Assembly: GCF_004297125.1 (NCBI RefSeq)
Contig: NZ_SCVD01000026.1
Coordinates: 124,001 to 188,000 of the forward strand
Length of the DNA: 64,000 nt
Origin: Phenylobacterium sp.
Lineage (GTDB): Bacteria; Pseudomonadota; Alphaproteobacteria; Caulobacterales; Caulobacteraceae
Direction of reading: 5' to 3'
This document shows, one piece after another, positions 50,801 through 58,905 of this stretch (position 1 is the stretch's first letter; every line of letters starts with the position of its first letter). A program made the position numbers and the translations under genes. The notes beneath the pieces were generated by a model. The model searched no databases. It had not been told where the DNA came from and saw nothing but the letters and a program-made list of their open reading frames with translations.

Positions 50801-51073
50801 TCAGCCTTCGCCGGGCGCCAGCGCCTTGATCGACAGCGCATGCACCGGCCCGGCCAGCTCCTCGGCCAGCGCCTTGTGGATCATCCGCTGGCGGACCACC
50901 CGAGGCGCGCCCGAAAAAGCGGGCGACTCGATCGTCACGTTGAAATGGCTCTCTCCGCCTTCCCGCGCGCCGGAGTGACCTGCGTGGCGGCCGGAGTCGT
51001 CCTCGATCTCCAGCCTGGTGGGCTGGAAGGCAGCGGTCAGCTTGTTTTGGATCGTTTCAAATATGGCGCCCAT
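50801..51073 (-). CDS. BolA family protein
   Basis: 90 aa from an ATG at 51073 (alternative start 51088). The fold's parts are MGAIFETIQNKLTAAFQPTR, LEIEDDSGRHAGHSGAREGG, ESHFNVTIESPAFSGAPRVV, RQRMIHKALAEELAGPVHAL. The conserved His of ESHF and the HAL...KA C-terminal signature are present. BolA proteins bind monothiol glutaredoxins and Fe-S clusters and influence stress and cell shape. It is divergent from the J-domain gene. Confidence 0.9.
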   Translation of the reverse strand: MGAIFETIQNKLTAAFQPTRLEIEDDSGRHAGHSGAREGGESHFNVTIESPAFSGAPRVVRQRMIHKALAEELAGPVHALSIKALAPGEG

Positions 51074-51125
51074 CGGCCGCATCTTCAATTCTTGCAGGGA
51101 AGTTTCTCAGCCCCATACTTGGCCC

Positions 51126-51776
51126 ATGCCGGGCGCGTTTCAATACAAGCCGAGATTCGTCGATATCCGTGTGCGTCCGCCGTCCGAGAAGGACGCCGCG
51201 GAGCAGGACGTCCATGCCCTGAAGCCGGGGGAGCGGGCTTGCGACCACCCCGGCTGCATGCGGGTGGCGACCGCGCGCGCGCCCAAGGCGCGGGACATGC
51301 TGAACGAACACTACTGGTTCTGTCAGCCGCACGCGGCCGAGTACAACCGCAACTGGAACTTCTTCGCCGGCCTGCCCGAAGCCGAGGTCCGTCGCCGCCA
51401 GCAGGAAGAGATGATGACCGGCGGCCGTCCCACCTGGGAGATGAAGGCGGGGCGGATGAGCCGGGAGGCCGCCGCCTTCACCGCCAAGTTCGGAACCGGC
51501 CAGGGCTATCGCGATCCGTTCAACATGTTCGGCGGCGGCGGCCAGCACGCGCGCAAGCCCGAGCCCGAGAGCCGCAAGATCGGCAAGATCGAGCGCAACG
51601 CCCTGGCCGACCTGGACCTGGACGAGAACGCCGACGCCGCGAAGATCCGCGCCCGCTACACCGAACTTGTGCGCCGCCTGCACCCCGACGCCAACAACGG
51701 CGACCGTTCGGGGGAGAACCGGCTGCAGCGGGTGATCCGCTCGTACCAGTCGCTGCGCAAGGCGGGAATGGTCTAG
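51126..51776 (+). CDS. J-domain protein with N-terminal Cys/His motif
   Basis: 216 aa from an ATG at 51126. The N-terminal part has a possible zinc-binding group (ERACDHPGCMRVATARAPKA; HYWFCQPHAAEYNRNWNFF), followed by a linker (FNMFGGGGQHARKPEPESRK) and a C-terminal J domain: ALADLDLDENADAAKIRARY, LVRRLHPDANNGDR with the HPD motif, and RLQRVIRSYQSLRKAGMV. C-terminal J domains with such an N-terminus are common in alphaproteobacteria (DnaJ-like, next to bolA). It should stimulate DnaK on a specific client. The TAG stop shares CTAG (51773-51776) with the convergent chemoreceptor gene. Confidence 0.88.
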   Translation: MPGAFQYKPRFVDIRVRPPSEKDAAEQDVHALKPGERACDHPGCMRVATARAPKARDMLNEHYWFCQPHAAEYNRNWNFFAGLPEAEVRRRQQEEMMTGGRPTWEMKAGRMSREAAAFTAKFGTGQGYRDPFNMFGGGGQHARKPEPESRKIGKIERNALADLDLDENADAAKIRARYTELVRRLHPDANNGDRSGENRLQRVIRSYQSLRKAGMV

Positions 51777-53257
51777 GCGACCGTCCGCAAGTTCGGCGGC
51801 GCCTGTGCGACCGTGAAGCCGGCCATCAGCCGCGAGAGGTCCACGCTCTGCGCCTTCAGCGTGTGGGTGGCCGCCGTGGTTTCTTCGACCATGGCCGCGT
51901 TCTGCTGAGTCAGCTGATCGAGTTGGTTCACGGCGATGTTCACCTCGCTGATCGCCCGGGTCTGTTCCTGGGACGACGCCGCCATGTCGGCGACGAGCAC
52001 GTCGATCGTCGCAACCCGCTCGGAGATCGCCGTGAGGGCCTCGCCCGCCTGGCCGACGAGGGCCACCCCCGACTTCACCTGGGCGCCGGATTCGTTGATC
52101 AGGGTCTTGATCTCCCTCGCGGCCTCGGCCGACCGCTGAGCCAGGGCGCGCACCTCCGAGGCGACGACCGCGAAGCCCTTGCCGGCCTCGCCCGCGCGGG
52201 CGGCTTCCACCCCGGCGTTCAACGCCAGCAGATTGGTCTGGAACGCGATCTCATCGATCACGCCGATGATCTGGCTGATCTGGTTCGAGGACCCGTCGAT
52301 CCGATCCATCGCATCGATGGCCTGGGCCACCACCTCCCCTGACCGTTCCGCCTCCGACTTGGCGCCCGCCGCCACGCGGCTGGCGTCTTGGGCGCCCTCG
52401 GCGCTCTTGCGGACGGCCACGGTGATCTCTTCGAGGGCCGCGGCGGTCTCCTCCAGGTTGGCGGCCTGTTGTTCGGTCCGGCGCGAGAGGTGGTCCGCCG
52501 CCGTGCCGATCTCGCCGACCCCTTGCGCGACCACCTGGGCCACCTGGGTGACGGAGCCGATCGCCCGTTCCAGGGCGCCGACGGCTCCGTTGAAATCGGC
52601 CTTCAGGGCGGCGAATTCCGGCGCGAGGTCCGCGTCGAGCCGGACCCGGAGGTCGCCCTTGGAGAGGCGGGCCAGCGCCGCGCCCACGGCGGCCATCGCT
52701 GCGGCCTGATTCCGATCCGCGATCTTTCGCTCGCCTTCCAGGCGCTGTCGCTCGGCCTCGAGGCTCTCCAGATAGATCGACACGGCGAAGTCCATGTCCA
52801 GCAGCATGGCCTTGATCAGCGTCGTGACGGCGTCGGCAGCCTCCTCCGCGCCCTTGGCCCGCCCCGTCATGCCCTTCGGCCATCGGGTCTCCACCAGTCG
52901 CCGCAGAAGGGTCTCGGTGATCAGGGCGTAGCCGGCGATGTACCAGCGCGGCTCCAGCCCGATCCGGGCGTGGGTCTGGCCGATGGTGCGCACGCCGTTC
53001 ACATAGTCATCGTCGAACTTTCCTTCGGCGATGATGCTCCAATGGCGGCCTTGCGCCGCCTGGGCGGTCGCCATGTGGCTATCGTCCCGGAAGAACTTGC
53101 GCACCTGCGGCGTCGCCGCCAGCCGCCCGTAGAACACCGACAGCGCGGGCTGGATTTCCGCCTGGATGAACGGCCGCAGCGACCGCAGCATCTCGCGCGA
53201 CCTAGCGTCCAGGCCGATGAATTCCAATCGTTCCCTGACGGCGTAGGTGTCGCTCAC
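51773..53257 (-). CDS. Globin-coupled methyl-accepting chemotaxis protein
   Basis: 494 aa, no transmembrane segments, so cytosolic. Residues about 10-155 are a protoglobin sensor domain: FYGRLAATPQVRKFFRDDSH, HWSIIAEGKFDDDYVNGVRT, QTHARIGLEPRWYIAGYALI with the proximal heme His at 96. A short HAMP-like linker follows (LSKGDLRVRLDADLAPEFAA). The signalling hairpin tip reads IDEIAFQTNLLALNAGVEAA. It resembles Caulobacter McpB and HemAT aerotaxis receptors. It senses O2 or NO/CO by heme and signals to CheA. An FNR/NNR-like box lies 54-69 bp upstream. Confidence 0.92.
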   Translation of the reverse strand: MSDTYAVRERLEFIGLDARSREMLRSLRPFIQAEIQPALSVFYGRLAATPQVRKFFRDDSHMATAQAAQGRHWSIIAEGKFDDDYVNGVRTIGQTHARIGLEPRWYIAGYALITETLLRRLVETRWPKGMTGRAKGAEEAADAVTTLIKAMLLDMDFAVSIYLESLEAERQRLEGERKIADRNQAAAMAAVGAALARLSKGDLRVRLDADLAPEFAALKADFNGAVGALERAIGSVTQVAQVVAQGVGEIGTAADHLSRRTEQQAANLEETAAALEEITVAVRKSAEGAQDASRVAAGAKSEAERSGEVVAQAIDAMDRIDGSSNQISQIIGVIDEIAFQTNLLALNAGVEAARAGEAGKGFAVVASEVRALAQRSAEAAREIKTLINESGAQVKSGVALVGQAGEALTAISERVATIDVLVADMAASSQEQTRAISEVNIAVNQLDQLTQQNAAMVEETTAATHTLKAQSVDLSRLMAGFTVAQAPPNLRTVA

Positions 53258-53310
53258 GAATATCCCTCTAGGCTAGGCGCGAAGGGAGGTCAGTTCGCGG
53301 CTATCGGGGC

Positions 53311-53326
53311 TTTGACATAGGTCAAA
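53311..53326. promoter_or_regulatory. FNR/NNR-type box upstream of the globin-coupled chemoreceptor
   Basis: TTTGAC-ATAG-GTCAAA is a perfect 16-bp palindrome of the CRP/FNR-family type; TTGAC-N4-GTCAA is close to FNR and to the NO-responsive NNR/DNR consensus. It is centred 61 bp upstream of the chemoreceptor ATG. Activation in low oxygen or by NO is the likely function. The rest of 53258-53538 shows no gene. Confidence 0.65.
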
Positions 53327-53538
53327 ACCGCTTGCGACAAGTTGGCCCATGGTCATGGCCCCCTGCGCAGCCGGCCGCCCGCTGGCGCGACTCCGGTAAG
53401 GTGTCGTCTTGGATGCGGCGATAAGGGCGGGGGACGATGCACGCCCGGCCTCCTCGCAGAAATAGGCGCAGGTGTTCCAACCCGAGTAGGCGTCCAGGAT
53501 CGCGCGGCGGGCCGAGCGAGGCGCCGAGGTCGACCCGC

Positions 53539-54498
53539 TTAGCGGCGGTATGGCGCGAGGTTGCGGCGGATGCGGTCCAGCACCGGTTCGTCCGCGGCGG
53601 GCGGCTCAAAGGTCTGTCCGGTGATGGCCTCGAACGCCTGGATGTAGACCTTCGAAGTGTCTTCGATCATCCCGGCCGGTATCTCGGGGATCGCGTCGGC
53701 GTAGGGGTCGCACTGGGCCGCCACCCAGCTGCGCACGAAGTCCTTGTCGAAGGAGTCCGGACGCTCGCCGGCGTCGAACTTGGCCGGATAGGTCTCGGCG
53801 ATCCAGTAGCGGCTGGAGTCCGGCGTGTGGATCTCGTCCGCCAGGACGATCTCGCCCGCCGCGTCGATACCGAACTCGTATTTCGTGTCGACCAGGATCA
53901 GCCCCCGCTCGGCGGCGAGGCGCTGGCCGCGAGCGAACAGCGCCAGCGCATAGGCGGACACCGTCTCCCACTGCGGCGCCGTCAGCAGCCCCTGGTCCAG
54001 GATCTCGTCCGGCGTCAGCGGCGCGTCGTGGCCGGTGTCGAAGGCCTTGGTGGAGGGCGTGATGATCGTCTGCGGCAGGCGCTGGTTGTCGCGCAGGCCA
54101 TCGGGCAGGGTGTGCCCGTACATGTCGCGCTGGCCTTGCTTGTAAAGGGTCAGGATCGAGGTGCCGGTCGTCCCCGCGAGGTAATCTCGCACGACGATCT
54201 CGACCGGCAGGATGGCTAGGCGCCGCCCAACGACCACGTTGGGGTCGGGGTACTCCAGGACGTGGTTCGGGCAGATGTCGGCCGTCCGATCGAACCAATA
54301 GCGCGCCGTCTGGGTCAGCACCTGGCCCTTGTGGGGAATGGCCGCCAGGATGCGGTCGAAGGCGCTCAGCCGATCCGAGGCGATGATGATCCGACGGCCG
54401 TCGGGCAGGTCGTAGTTGTCCCTCACCTTGCCGCGGTAGTGGTTCGGCAAGTCGGGAAGGGTGGCGTCGGCCAGGACGTGCGCGGCGGTGGACTGCAT
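53539..54498 (-). CDS. purC: Phosphoribosylaminoimidazole-succinocarboxamide synthase
   Basis: 319 aa from an ATG at 54498, the long form of SAICAR synthetase (compare yeast ADE1 near 306 aa; most bacteria near 240). Motifs: HYRGKVRDNYDLPDGRRIII, ASDRLSAFDRILAAIPHKGQ, IVVRDYLAGTTGTSI, LVDTKYEFGIDAAGEIVLAD and EIHTPDSSRYWIAETY. It ligates aspartate to CAIR with ATP in purine synthesis. The frame is open upstream, but PDLPNHYRGKVRDNY alignment places the start here. It is not next to other pur genes. Confidence 0.95.
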   Translation of the reverse strand: MQSTAAHVLADATLPDLPNHYRGKVRDNYDLPDGRRIIIASDRLSAFDRILAAIPHKGQVLTQTARYWFDRTADICPNHVLEYPDPNVVVGRRLAILPVEIVVRDYLAGTTGTSILTLYKQGQRDMYGHTLPDGLRDNQRLPQTIITPSTKAFDTGHDAPLTPDEILDQGLLTAPQWETVSAYALALFARGQRLAAERGLILVDTKYEFGIDAAGEIVLADEIHTPDSSRYWIAETYPAKFDAGERPDSFDKDFVRSWVAAQCDPYADAIPEIPAGMIEDTSKVYIQAFEAITGQTFEPPAADEPVLDRIRRNLAPYRR

Positions 54499-54613
54499 GG
54501 GCTCGGTATTGGAGCCGCGTCGGGCCACGTCAAGGTGGAGTCGGTCGCCGCGGCCTCGCACGGCAGGATCGAGGGCATTCGCGGATTTCGCGTTTCGGTC
54601 TGCGGAGGCGCCG

Positions 54614-55537
54614 CTAGCGGACCTTGGCGCTCGGGGCGCGAGCGGACTCTCCTCCACCGCCCTGCCCGATCCAGACGACGCCCTTCGGAAAATCGATGAC
54701 CAATCGCAGATCCGACAAGAGGTCCATACCCAGGATCATCGCCGGCCGATCCGCAAGCCCGAGGGCTTCGAACACCGCCAGGTCCACAACGCGCGTGTCG
54801 ACGTTCGAGCGGCGAACACCTGCGAATTCCACCGTTCCGAGCCGTGCGCGCTTCGTGGCGACCGCCATGTTCGTCGCACCCTGGATCACCCCGTCGTCAG
54901 GGAGGTCCGCAAGCCCGGCGCCCAGGCCCGCCGCGCCGGCGAAGCGCAGGTTGATCCGGCTGTCTCGGGCGCCGGTGTCGAGGACCGCGACGCCCGTCGC
55001 GCCATTGATGGTCACTGGCAATCCAAGCAGTCCGCCGCCGAGGCGCATCGCCTTCGTCGCCGCAAGACCACGGCCCCCGACGCGTCTGGCGGACGTGTCG
55101 GGGGGATGAAGCGCAAGGCGGTGGCGGGACGGGTCCAACGCCACGACGAAGCGCCCCATCAGATCAAGGCCGACGATCCCCGCGAGCGCAACGCCGTCGG
55201 CCCGATCGGGCAAGATGACCGCCTCGATGTCGCCGGCCTGGCGTCCGTCCACGCCGAGGCTCGCGAGCCGGGTCAGCGGGAACGACGCGGCGCCTGTCTG
55301 ACCCTGCAGTCGCTCGTGTCGGGCCGGCAGCGGACTGAGCCCCTGTTCACGCGCGAAGGTCGCGTAGACGGCCGAGCCCTCCGCCCCCGTATCGAACACG
55401 AAGGCGAAGGGCCCCCGACCATCGACGAGTGTCGGCGCGGTGACGTGCCCGCTGGCGGCGTACGACAGCGGTGTTTCTGCGCGGGCCACAGGGCTGAGCG
55501 AGGCGGCGAGCAGGATGGCGATGAGCGCTCTCACCAT
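54614..55537 (-). CDS. Exported retropepsin-like aspartyl protease
   Basis: 307 aa from an ATG at 55537, with signal peptide MVRALIAILLAASLSPVARA. Two retropepsin-type active-site regions are visible: GPFAFVFDTGAEGSAVYATF and GATGVAVLDTGARDSRINLR (D-T-G-A in each), each followed later by a hydrophobic-hydrophobic-Gly element (GIVGLDLMGRF; MILGMDLLSDLRLVIDF). The protein therefore contains two tandem lobes like pepsin, or can act as a pseudo-dimer. Periplasmic. The PEP-CTERM gene starts upstream on the same strand, 80 bp away. Confidence 0.8.
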   Translation of the reverse strand: MVRALIAILLAASLSPVARAETPLSYAASGHVTAPTLVDGRGPFAFVFDTGAEGSAVYATFAREQGLSPLPARHERLQGQTGAASFPLTRLASLGVDGRQAGDIEAVILPDRADGVALAGIVGLDLMGRFVVALDPSRHRLALHPPDTSARRVGGRGLAATKAMRLGGGLLGLPVTINGATGVAVLDTGARDSRINLRFAGAAGLGAGLADLPDDGVIQGATNMAVATKRARLGTVEFAGVRRSNVDTRVVDLAVFEALGLADRPAMILGMDLLSDLRLVIDFPKGVVWIGQGGGGESARAPSAKVR

Positions 55538-55617
55538 GACGTTCTGCGCGCGAACGCGCACCTCCAGCGTGTCGGAAGACTTGCCGAGCGGGCCGCGACG
55601 GATCGACGTATTCCGGG

Positions 55618-56184
55618 TCAAGCGGCGCCAACCACCGGGCGAGCGGACGCCCGCCGCCGCAGCCGCGCGCCGGCGAGCCCGAAACCCGTGATCATCAAGG
55701 CCCAGGTCGCCGGCTCGGGAACCGCCACGCCGATCAGCCGCGAGGTGATTTCGATGCTCTCGAACGCCAGCTCGCGCCCATCTGCATAGTCGGTCGCGGC
55801 ATGGACCCCATCGTCGTCGCGGACGAAGAACCCCTCGCCAAAGCCATTCTTGATGGCGCTCATGATCTGCGTCGTGCCGCCGGCCGCCGTGGTGACGAAG
55901 CTCAAGGCCGAGGTGTCGAAGCTGAAGCCCCGATAGGCGGAGAAGTCGCCGGACTGCACGAAAGACAGGTCGTAGCTGTTACCCGTCTCCGAGAACGTGA
56001 GGGAAAAGCTCGTCAAGTCATCGTAGCCGATGACGCCGGTCAGGCTGTTGTCGTACGAGAACTCGCCCGCCGCGACGTCGGAGGCCAATGTGAAGTTCAC
56101 GATGCGGGTCGCCGCCGTGGCGGGGCCGCCCAGGAAGCCCGCCAGGACAAGGCCGACGGCCACGCTCGGGATCGATCGGATCAT
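55618..56184 (-). CDS. PEP-CTERM-type (PEPxxWAMMI) sorted exported protein
   Basis: 188 aa from an ATG at 56184 with GAGGTGA upstream. Signal peptide MIRSIPSVAVGLVLAGFLGG to ATAAT. The middle is beta-rich and aromatic (NSYDLSFVQSGDFSAYRGFS). The C-terminus is VPEPATWALMITGFGLAGAR followed by LRRR: the PEPxTWA sorting motif, a transmembrane helix and a basic tail, of the type used by exosortase systems in alphaproteobacteria. No exosortase gene is in the window. It may be an extracellular-matrix or surface protein. Confidence 0.85.
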   Translation of the reverse strand: MIRSIPSVAVGLVLAGFLGGPATAATRIVNFTLASDVAAGEFSYDNSLTGVIGYDDLTSFSLTFSETGNSYDLSFVQSGDFSAYRGFSFDTSALSFVTTAAGGTTQIMSAIKNGFGEGFFVRDDDGVHAATDYADGRELAFESIEITSRLIGVAVPEPATWALMITGFGLAGARLRRRASARPVVGAA

Positions 56185-56229
56185 TTTGGTCACCTCAAAG
56201 GTCAATTCAGGATGTCGGGACGGGGTGGC

Positions 56230-56928
56230 TCAGGCCGCCAGGCCGAGCTCGCTCAGGTGGGTCAGGTCTTCGGGGGCCAGGGTCGGCCGGGCCGCCAGCT
56301 CGATCACCTCGGCGTAGGCTTCCGCCGGCGCGCCGGTCTTCATCGCGGTCAGCAGGGCGGCCCGCTCGGCGCGGTTCATCGCGGGCAGCATCATCCGCAT
56401 GAACGCGATGTTGTCGGCCGGGCTCAGGCTCGCGACGATGGTCATCTCCAGCGCCGCGAGCTCCTCGTCGGAGAAGAGGGCGCACAGCCGCGGCCAGACC
56501 TCCGCTTCCTCGCGGCACATGTGCGCCAGATCCTCGGCGACGAAGGTGGAGAAGGCGAGGTAGAGGCCCCGCCCGAGCGCGCGCCGGTCGGCGGGCGCGG
56601 CGTACTCGATCGCGCCGATGGCGCTGTCCAGCAAAGCCAGCCGGGCCTGGTGGTGGGCGTGATCGGTGTCGAGCCCCGCCGCGGCGCCCGGCGCGCGGCT
56701 GTCGAGCGCCGGATGGATCACAGCCTCCTCGTGCGCCAGGTGATGGGCGGCCAACACGAGGTGGGTGCGCAGGTCACCGAGCAACTCGTGCGGGATCGCG
56801 GCGTCGAAGTCCGCGCGTCCAAGACGGCGGAGCAACTCGCCGTGCGCGAGACGCAGGCCCTTGTGAATGGGACCGTAGATATCCCAGCGGCCGCACTCCG
56901 CGGCGGATATGAATTCCGGTGTCGGCAT
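56230..56928 (-). CDS. Hemerythrin-domain protein
   Basis: 232 aa. The four-helix hemerythrin core has IYGPIHKGLRLAHGELLRRL, LVLAAHHLAHEEAVIHPAL (H-x-x-x-E), DTDHAHHQARLALLDS and FVAEDLAHMCREEAEVWPRL. These supply His/Glu ligands for a di-iron centre that binds O2 or NO. The C-terminal about 60 residues (MRMMLPAMNRAERAALLTAM) form an extra helical region. It is divergent from the flavin split-barrel/GAF genes, and a nitrate-reductase operon with another hemerythrin lies nearby. Role in NO or O2 handling is inferred. Confidence 0.82.
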   Translation of the reverse strand: MPTPEFISAAECGRWDIYGPIHKGLRLAHGELLRRLGRADFDAAIPHELLGDLRTHLVLAAHHLAHEEAVIHPALDSRAPGAAAGLDTDHAHHQARLALLDSAIGAIEYAAPADRRALGRGLYLAFSTFVAEDLAHMCREEAEVWPRLCALFSDEELAALEMTIVASLSPADNIAFMRMMLPAMNRAERAALLTAMKTGAPAEAYAEVIELAARPTLAPEDLTHLSELGLAA

Positions 56929-56965
56929 CGAGCGTCCTCAGCTTTGCATCGAGGACCCGCTCACT

Positions 56966-56986
56966 AGGCGCCATCGCCGGGCGCCT
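56966..56986. promoter_or_regulatory. Hairpin in the hemerythrin/split-barrel divergent interval
   Basis: AGGCGCC (56966-56972) pairs with GGCGCCT (56980-56986). To its right CCTAA occurs three times (56990, 57001, 57020), spaced 11 and 19 bp. The short interval separates the hemerythrin and the split-barrel gene, so one or both elements may be regulator sites. Confidence 0.3.
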
Positions 56987-57041
56987 CATCCTAAAACCTT
57001 CCTAAGCGGCGCCGTGTTTCCTAAAAGGTGCCTGGGACGGA

Positions 57042-57521
57042 GTGCGCGGCGTGTTCGACACCGAGTTGGTGCGGTTTCTCCAAGGTCCGGTGATGATCCT
57101 CATGGCGGCCCGGGGCGTCGAGGGGCGCCCGGCCATTGCGCGCGCGCTCGGGTGTTCCGTCCAGGACGACGGCGAGCTGATCGTCGAGATCGCCGCGCGC
57201 CAGTGGGCCGAGGCCCTGGGCGGTCTGTCGGCCGGCGATACGGTCGCGCTGACGTTCGTGCGCCCTTCCGACTACCGAGCCGTGCAGATCAAGGGCCCGC
57301 TGGTGAGCCGGGCGGCGGGCGACGGCGCGTCTGACGCGCGCGCGGCCGCGTACCGCGCGACGATGGCCGCCGAGTTGCTGCGCCTGGGCATTCTACAGCC
57401 ACAGATCGACCAGTGGGTGGACCTGGAGCCTCTGACGACGCTGCGCGTGCGGCCTTCGACCGCCTTCGAGCAGACCCCGGGCGAAAGGGCCGGCCAGGTC
57501 CTGGCCCACGCCGGCGCGTGA
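57042..57521 (+). CDS. Flavin split-barrel (PNPOx-like) protein
   Basis: 159 aa from a GTG at 57042: RFLQGPVMILMAARGVEGRP, AIARALGCSVQDDGELIVEI, RPSDYRAVQIKGPLVSRAAG. The order resembles pyridoxamine-phosphate-oxidase-like split barrels that bind FMN, heme or F420. The C-terminus (DQWVDLEPLTTLRVRPSTAF, EQTPGERAG) is the typical ending of this group. It overlaps the next gene by GTGA (57518-57521), so the two are translated together. Probably a redox or NO-related partner of the GAF protein. Confidence 0.7.
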   Translation: MRGVFDTELVRFLQGPVMILMAARGVEGRPAIARALGCSVQDDGELIVEIAARQWAEALGGLSAGDTVALTFVRPSDYRAVQIKGPLVSRAAGDGASDARAAAYRATMAAELLRLGILQPQIDQWVDLEPLTTLRVRPSTAFEQTPGERAGQVLAHAGA

Positions 57522-58849
57522 GAGTCGAACTCGCCGATCTGCAGGACTGCTTCGAGGGCGTGATCCCCGCGGCGGTCGCGACCCTGGACGCCGACGGCGT
57601 TCCCAACGTCTCGTACCTGTCGCAGGTGCATCTGGTCGACGACCAGCACATCGCGCTCTCCAACCAGTTCTTCTCGAAGACGGCGGCGAACATCCAGGCG
57701 ACCGGCCGGGGCACGGTCATGGTGGTCAGCGGGCGGACCGGAGCGCAGCACATGCTGGATGTGGTCCACGTCGGGTCCCTGGCCCACGGCGACATCTACG
57801 ACCGCATGAGCGCGCAGCTGGCCGCGATCAGCAGCCAGCACGGCTTGGCCGAGGCGATGCGCCTGAAGAGCGCGGAGGTCTATCGGGTGACGGGCCGCCG
57901 CGCGGTTCACGCCCCTACACCGCCTGAGCCGGTCCCGGCGCCCGCTCCCCCAGGCGCCAGCCTGGCCCGAGCCGCACGGCTGACGGCGCGTATCGCGGCC
58001 AGCCCGGAGGCTGACGCCGTGCTCGACAACGCGCTGGACGGCCTGGTCCGTGATCTCGGGTTCGAAGCCGTGATGGCGCTGGTCTTCGACCCCGCGACCC
58101 AGCGGTTGAGCGCGCTGGGCAGCCGCGGCTACGACCGCCAAGGGGCGGGCGCCGAGGTGGCGCTGGCCGACGGCGCAATCGGCATCGCGGCCGCCCACCG
58201 GCGGGCGATCCGCTTCAACGACGTCAGCCGCGGCCACCGTCTGGCCGCCGCGGTAAGCAATGTGACGGACCTCGACGCCGCGCGACTGATTCCGCTGCCC
58301 GGGCTGGCCTCGGCGCAGAGCCAGCTCGCCGCGCCGATCGTCTCAAGAGGCGAGCTGTTCGGTGTCCTGTTCGCGGAATCGGCGAAGCGTTTCGCCTTCA
58401 CGCCGGAAGACGAGGACGCCCTCAGCCTGGTGGGCGTCCAGCTCGCCGCCAGCCTGCGGCTCGCCGAGCTCGAAGCCCGCGAGCCGGTGACCGCGCTCCC
58501 CGCGGCCCCAGGGCGACTCGCTGAGAGGCGATTCCAGGTGCGCTACCACGCGCACGACGACAGCCTGTTCATCGATGGGGCCTACATCATCAAGGGCGTG
58601 CCGGGGCGGCTCCTGTTCCACTTCCTCACCATCGGCGCCGCGACGGGCCGGCGGGATTTCACCAACCGGGAAATCCGGCTGGACCCGACGCTTCGGCTCC
58701 CGGAGCTGAAGGACAATCTGGAGACGCGCCTGATCCTGCTGCGGCGGCGCCTGGAGGAACGGGAGGCTCCGGCTCGCCTCACCCGCCCGGCGCGCGGCCG
58801 CATCCGCCTGGAGCTCGATGGACGACCGGAACTGGAGATCGTGCCGTAG
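57518..58849 (+). CDS. Split-barrel/GAF protein with C-terminal winged-helix-like domain
   Basis: 443 aa. Residues 1-130: a second PNPOx-like split barrel (AAVATLDADGVPNVSYLSQV, DQHIALSNQFFSKTAANIQA, GTVMVVSGRTGAQHMLD). Residues about 150-320: a GAF domain (LDNALDGLVRDLGFEAVMAL, LFGVLFAESAKRFAFTPEDE). Residues about 335-443: DSLFIDGAYIIKGVPGRLLF, TGRRDFTNREIRLDPTLRLP, DNLETRLILLRRRLEE, which looks like a winged helix. This suggests a flavin- or ligand-gated transcription regulator. The order barrel-GAF-winged helix is unusual. It lies between a hemerythrin and the nitrate-reductase region. Confidence 0.7.
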   Translation: MRVELADLQDCFEGVIPAAVATLDADGVPNVSYLSQVHLVDDQHIALSNQFFSKTAANIQATGRGTVMVVSGRTGAQHMLDVVHVGSLAHGDIYDRMSAQLAAISSQHGLAEAMRLKSAEVYRVTGRRAVHAPTPPEPVPAPAPPGASLARAARLTARIAASPEADAVLDNALDGLVRDLGFEAVMALVFDPATQRLSALGSRGYDRQGAGAEVALADGAIGIAAAHRRAIRFNDVSRGHRLAAAVSNVTDLDAARLIPLPGLASAQSQLAAPIVSRGELFGVLFAESAKRFAFTPEDEDALSLVGVQLAASLRLAELEAREPVTALPAAPGRLAERRFQVRYHAHDDSLFIDGAYIIKGVPGRLLFHFLTIGAATGRRDFTNREIRLDPTLRLPELKDNLETRLILLRRRLEEREAPARLTRPARGRIRLELDGRPELEIVP

Positions 58850-58905
58850 CTCGGGGAGACGCGGGCGATCCCGTGCCTGACGCGCCCACCGCCGGCGCCG
58901 AACGC

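Noticed and set aside
53326..53538. Minus-strand open stretch downstream of purC (ILDAYSGWNTCAYFCEEAGR...)
   Set aside because: No start codon with a ribosome site and it overlaps the FNR-like box region; not supported as a gene.
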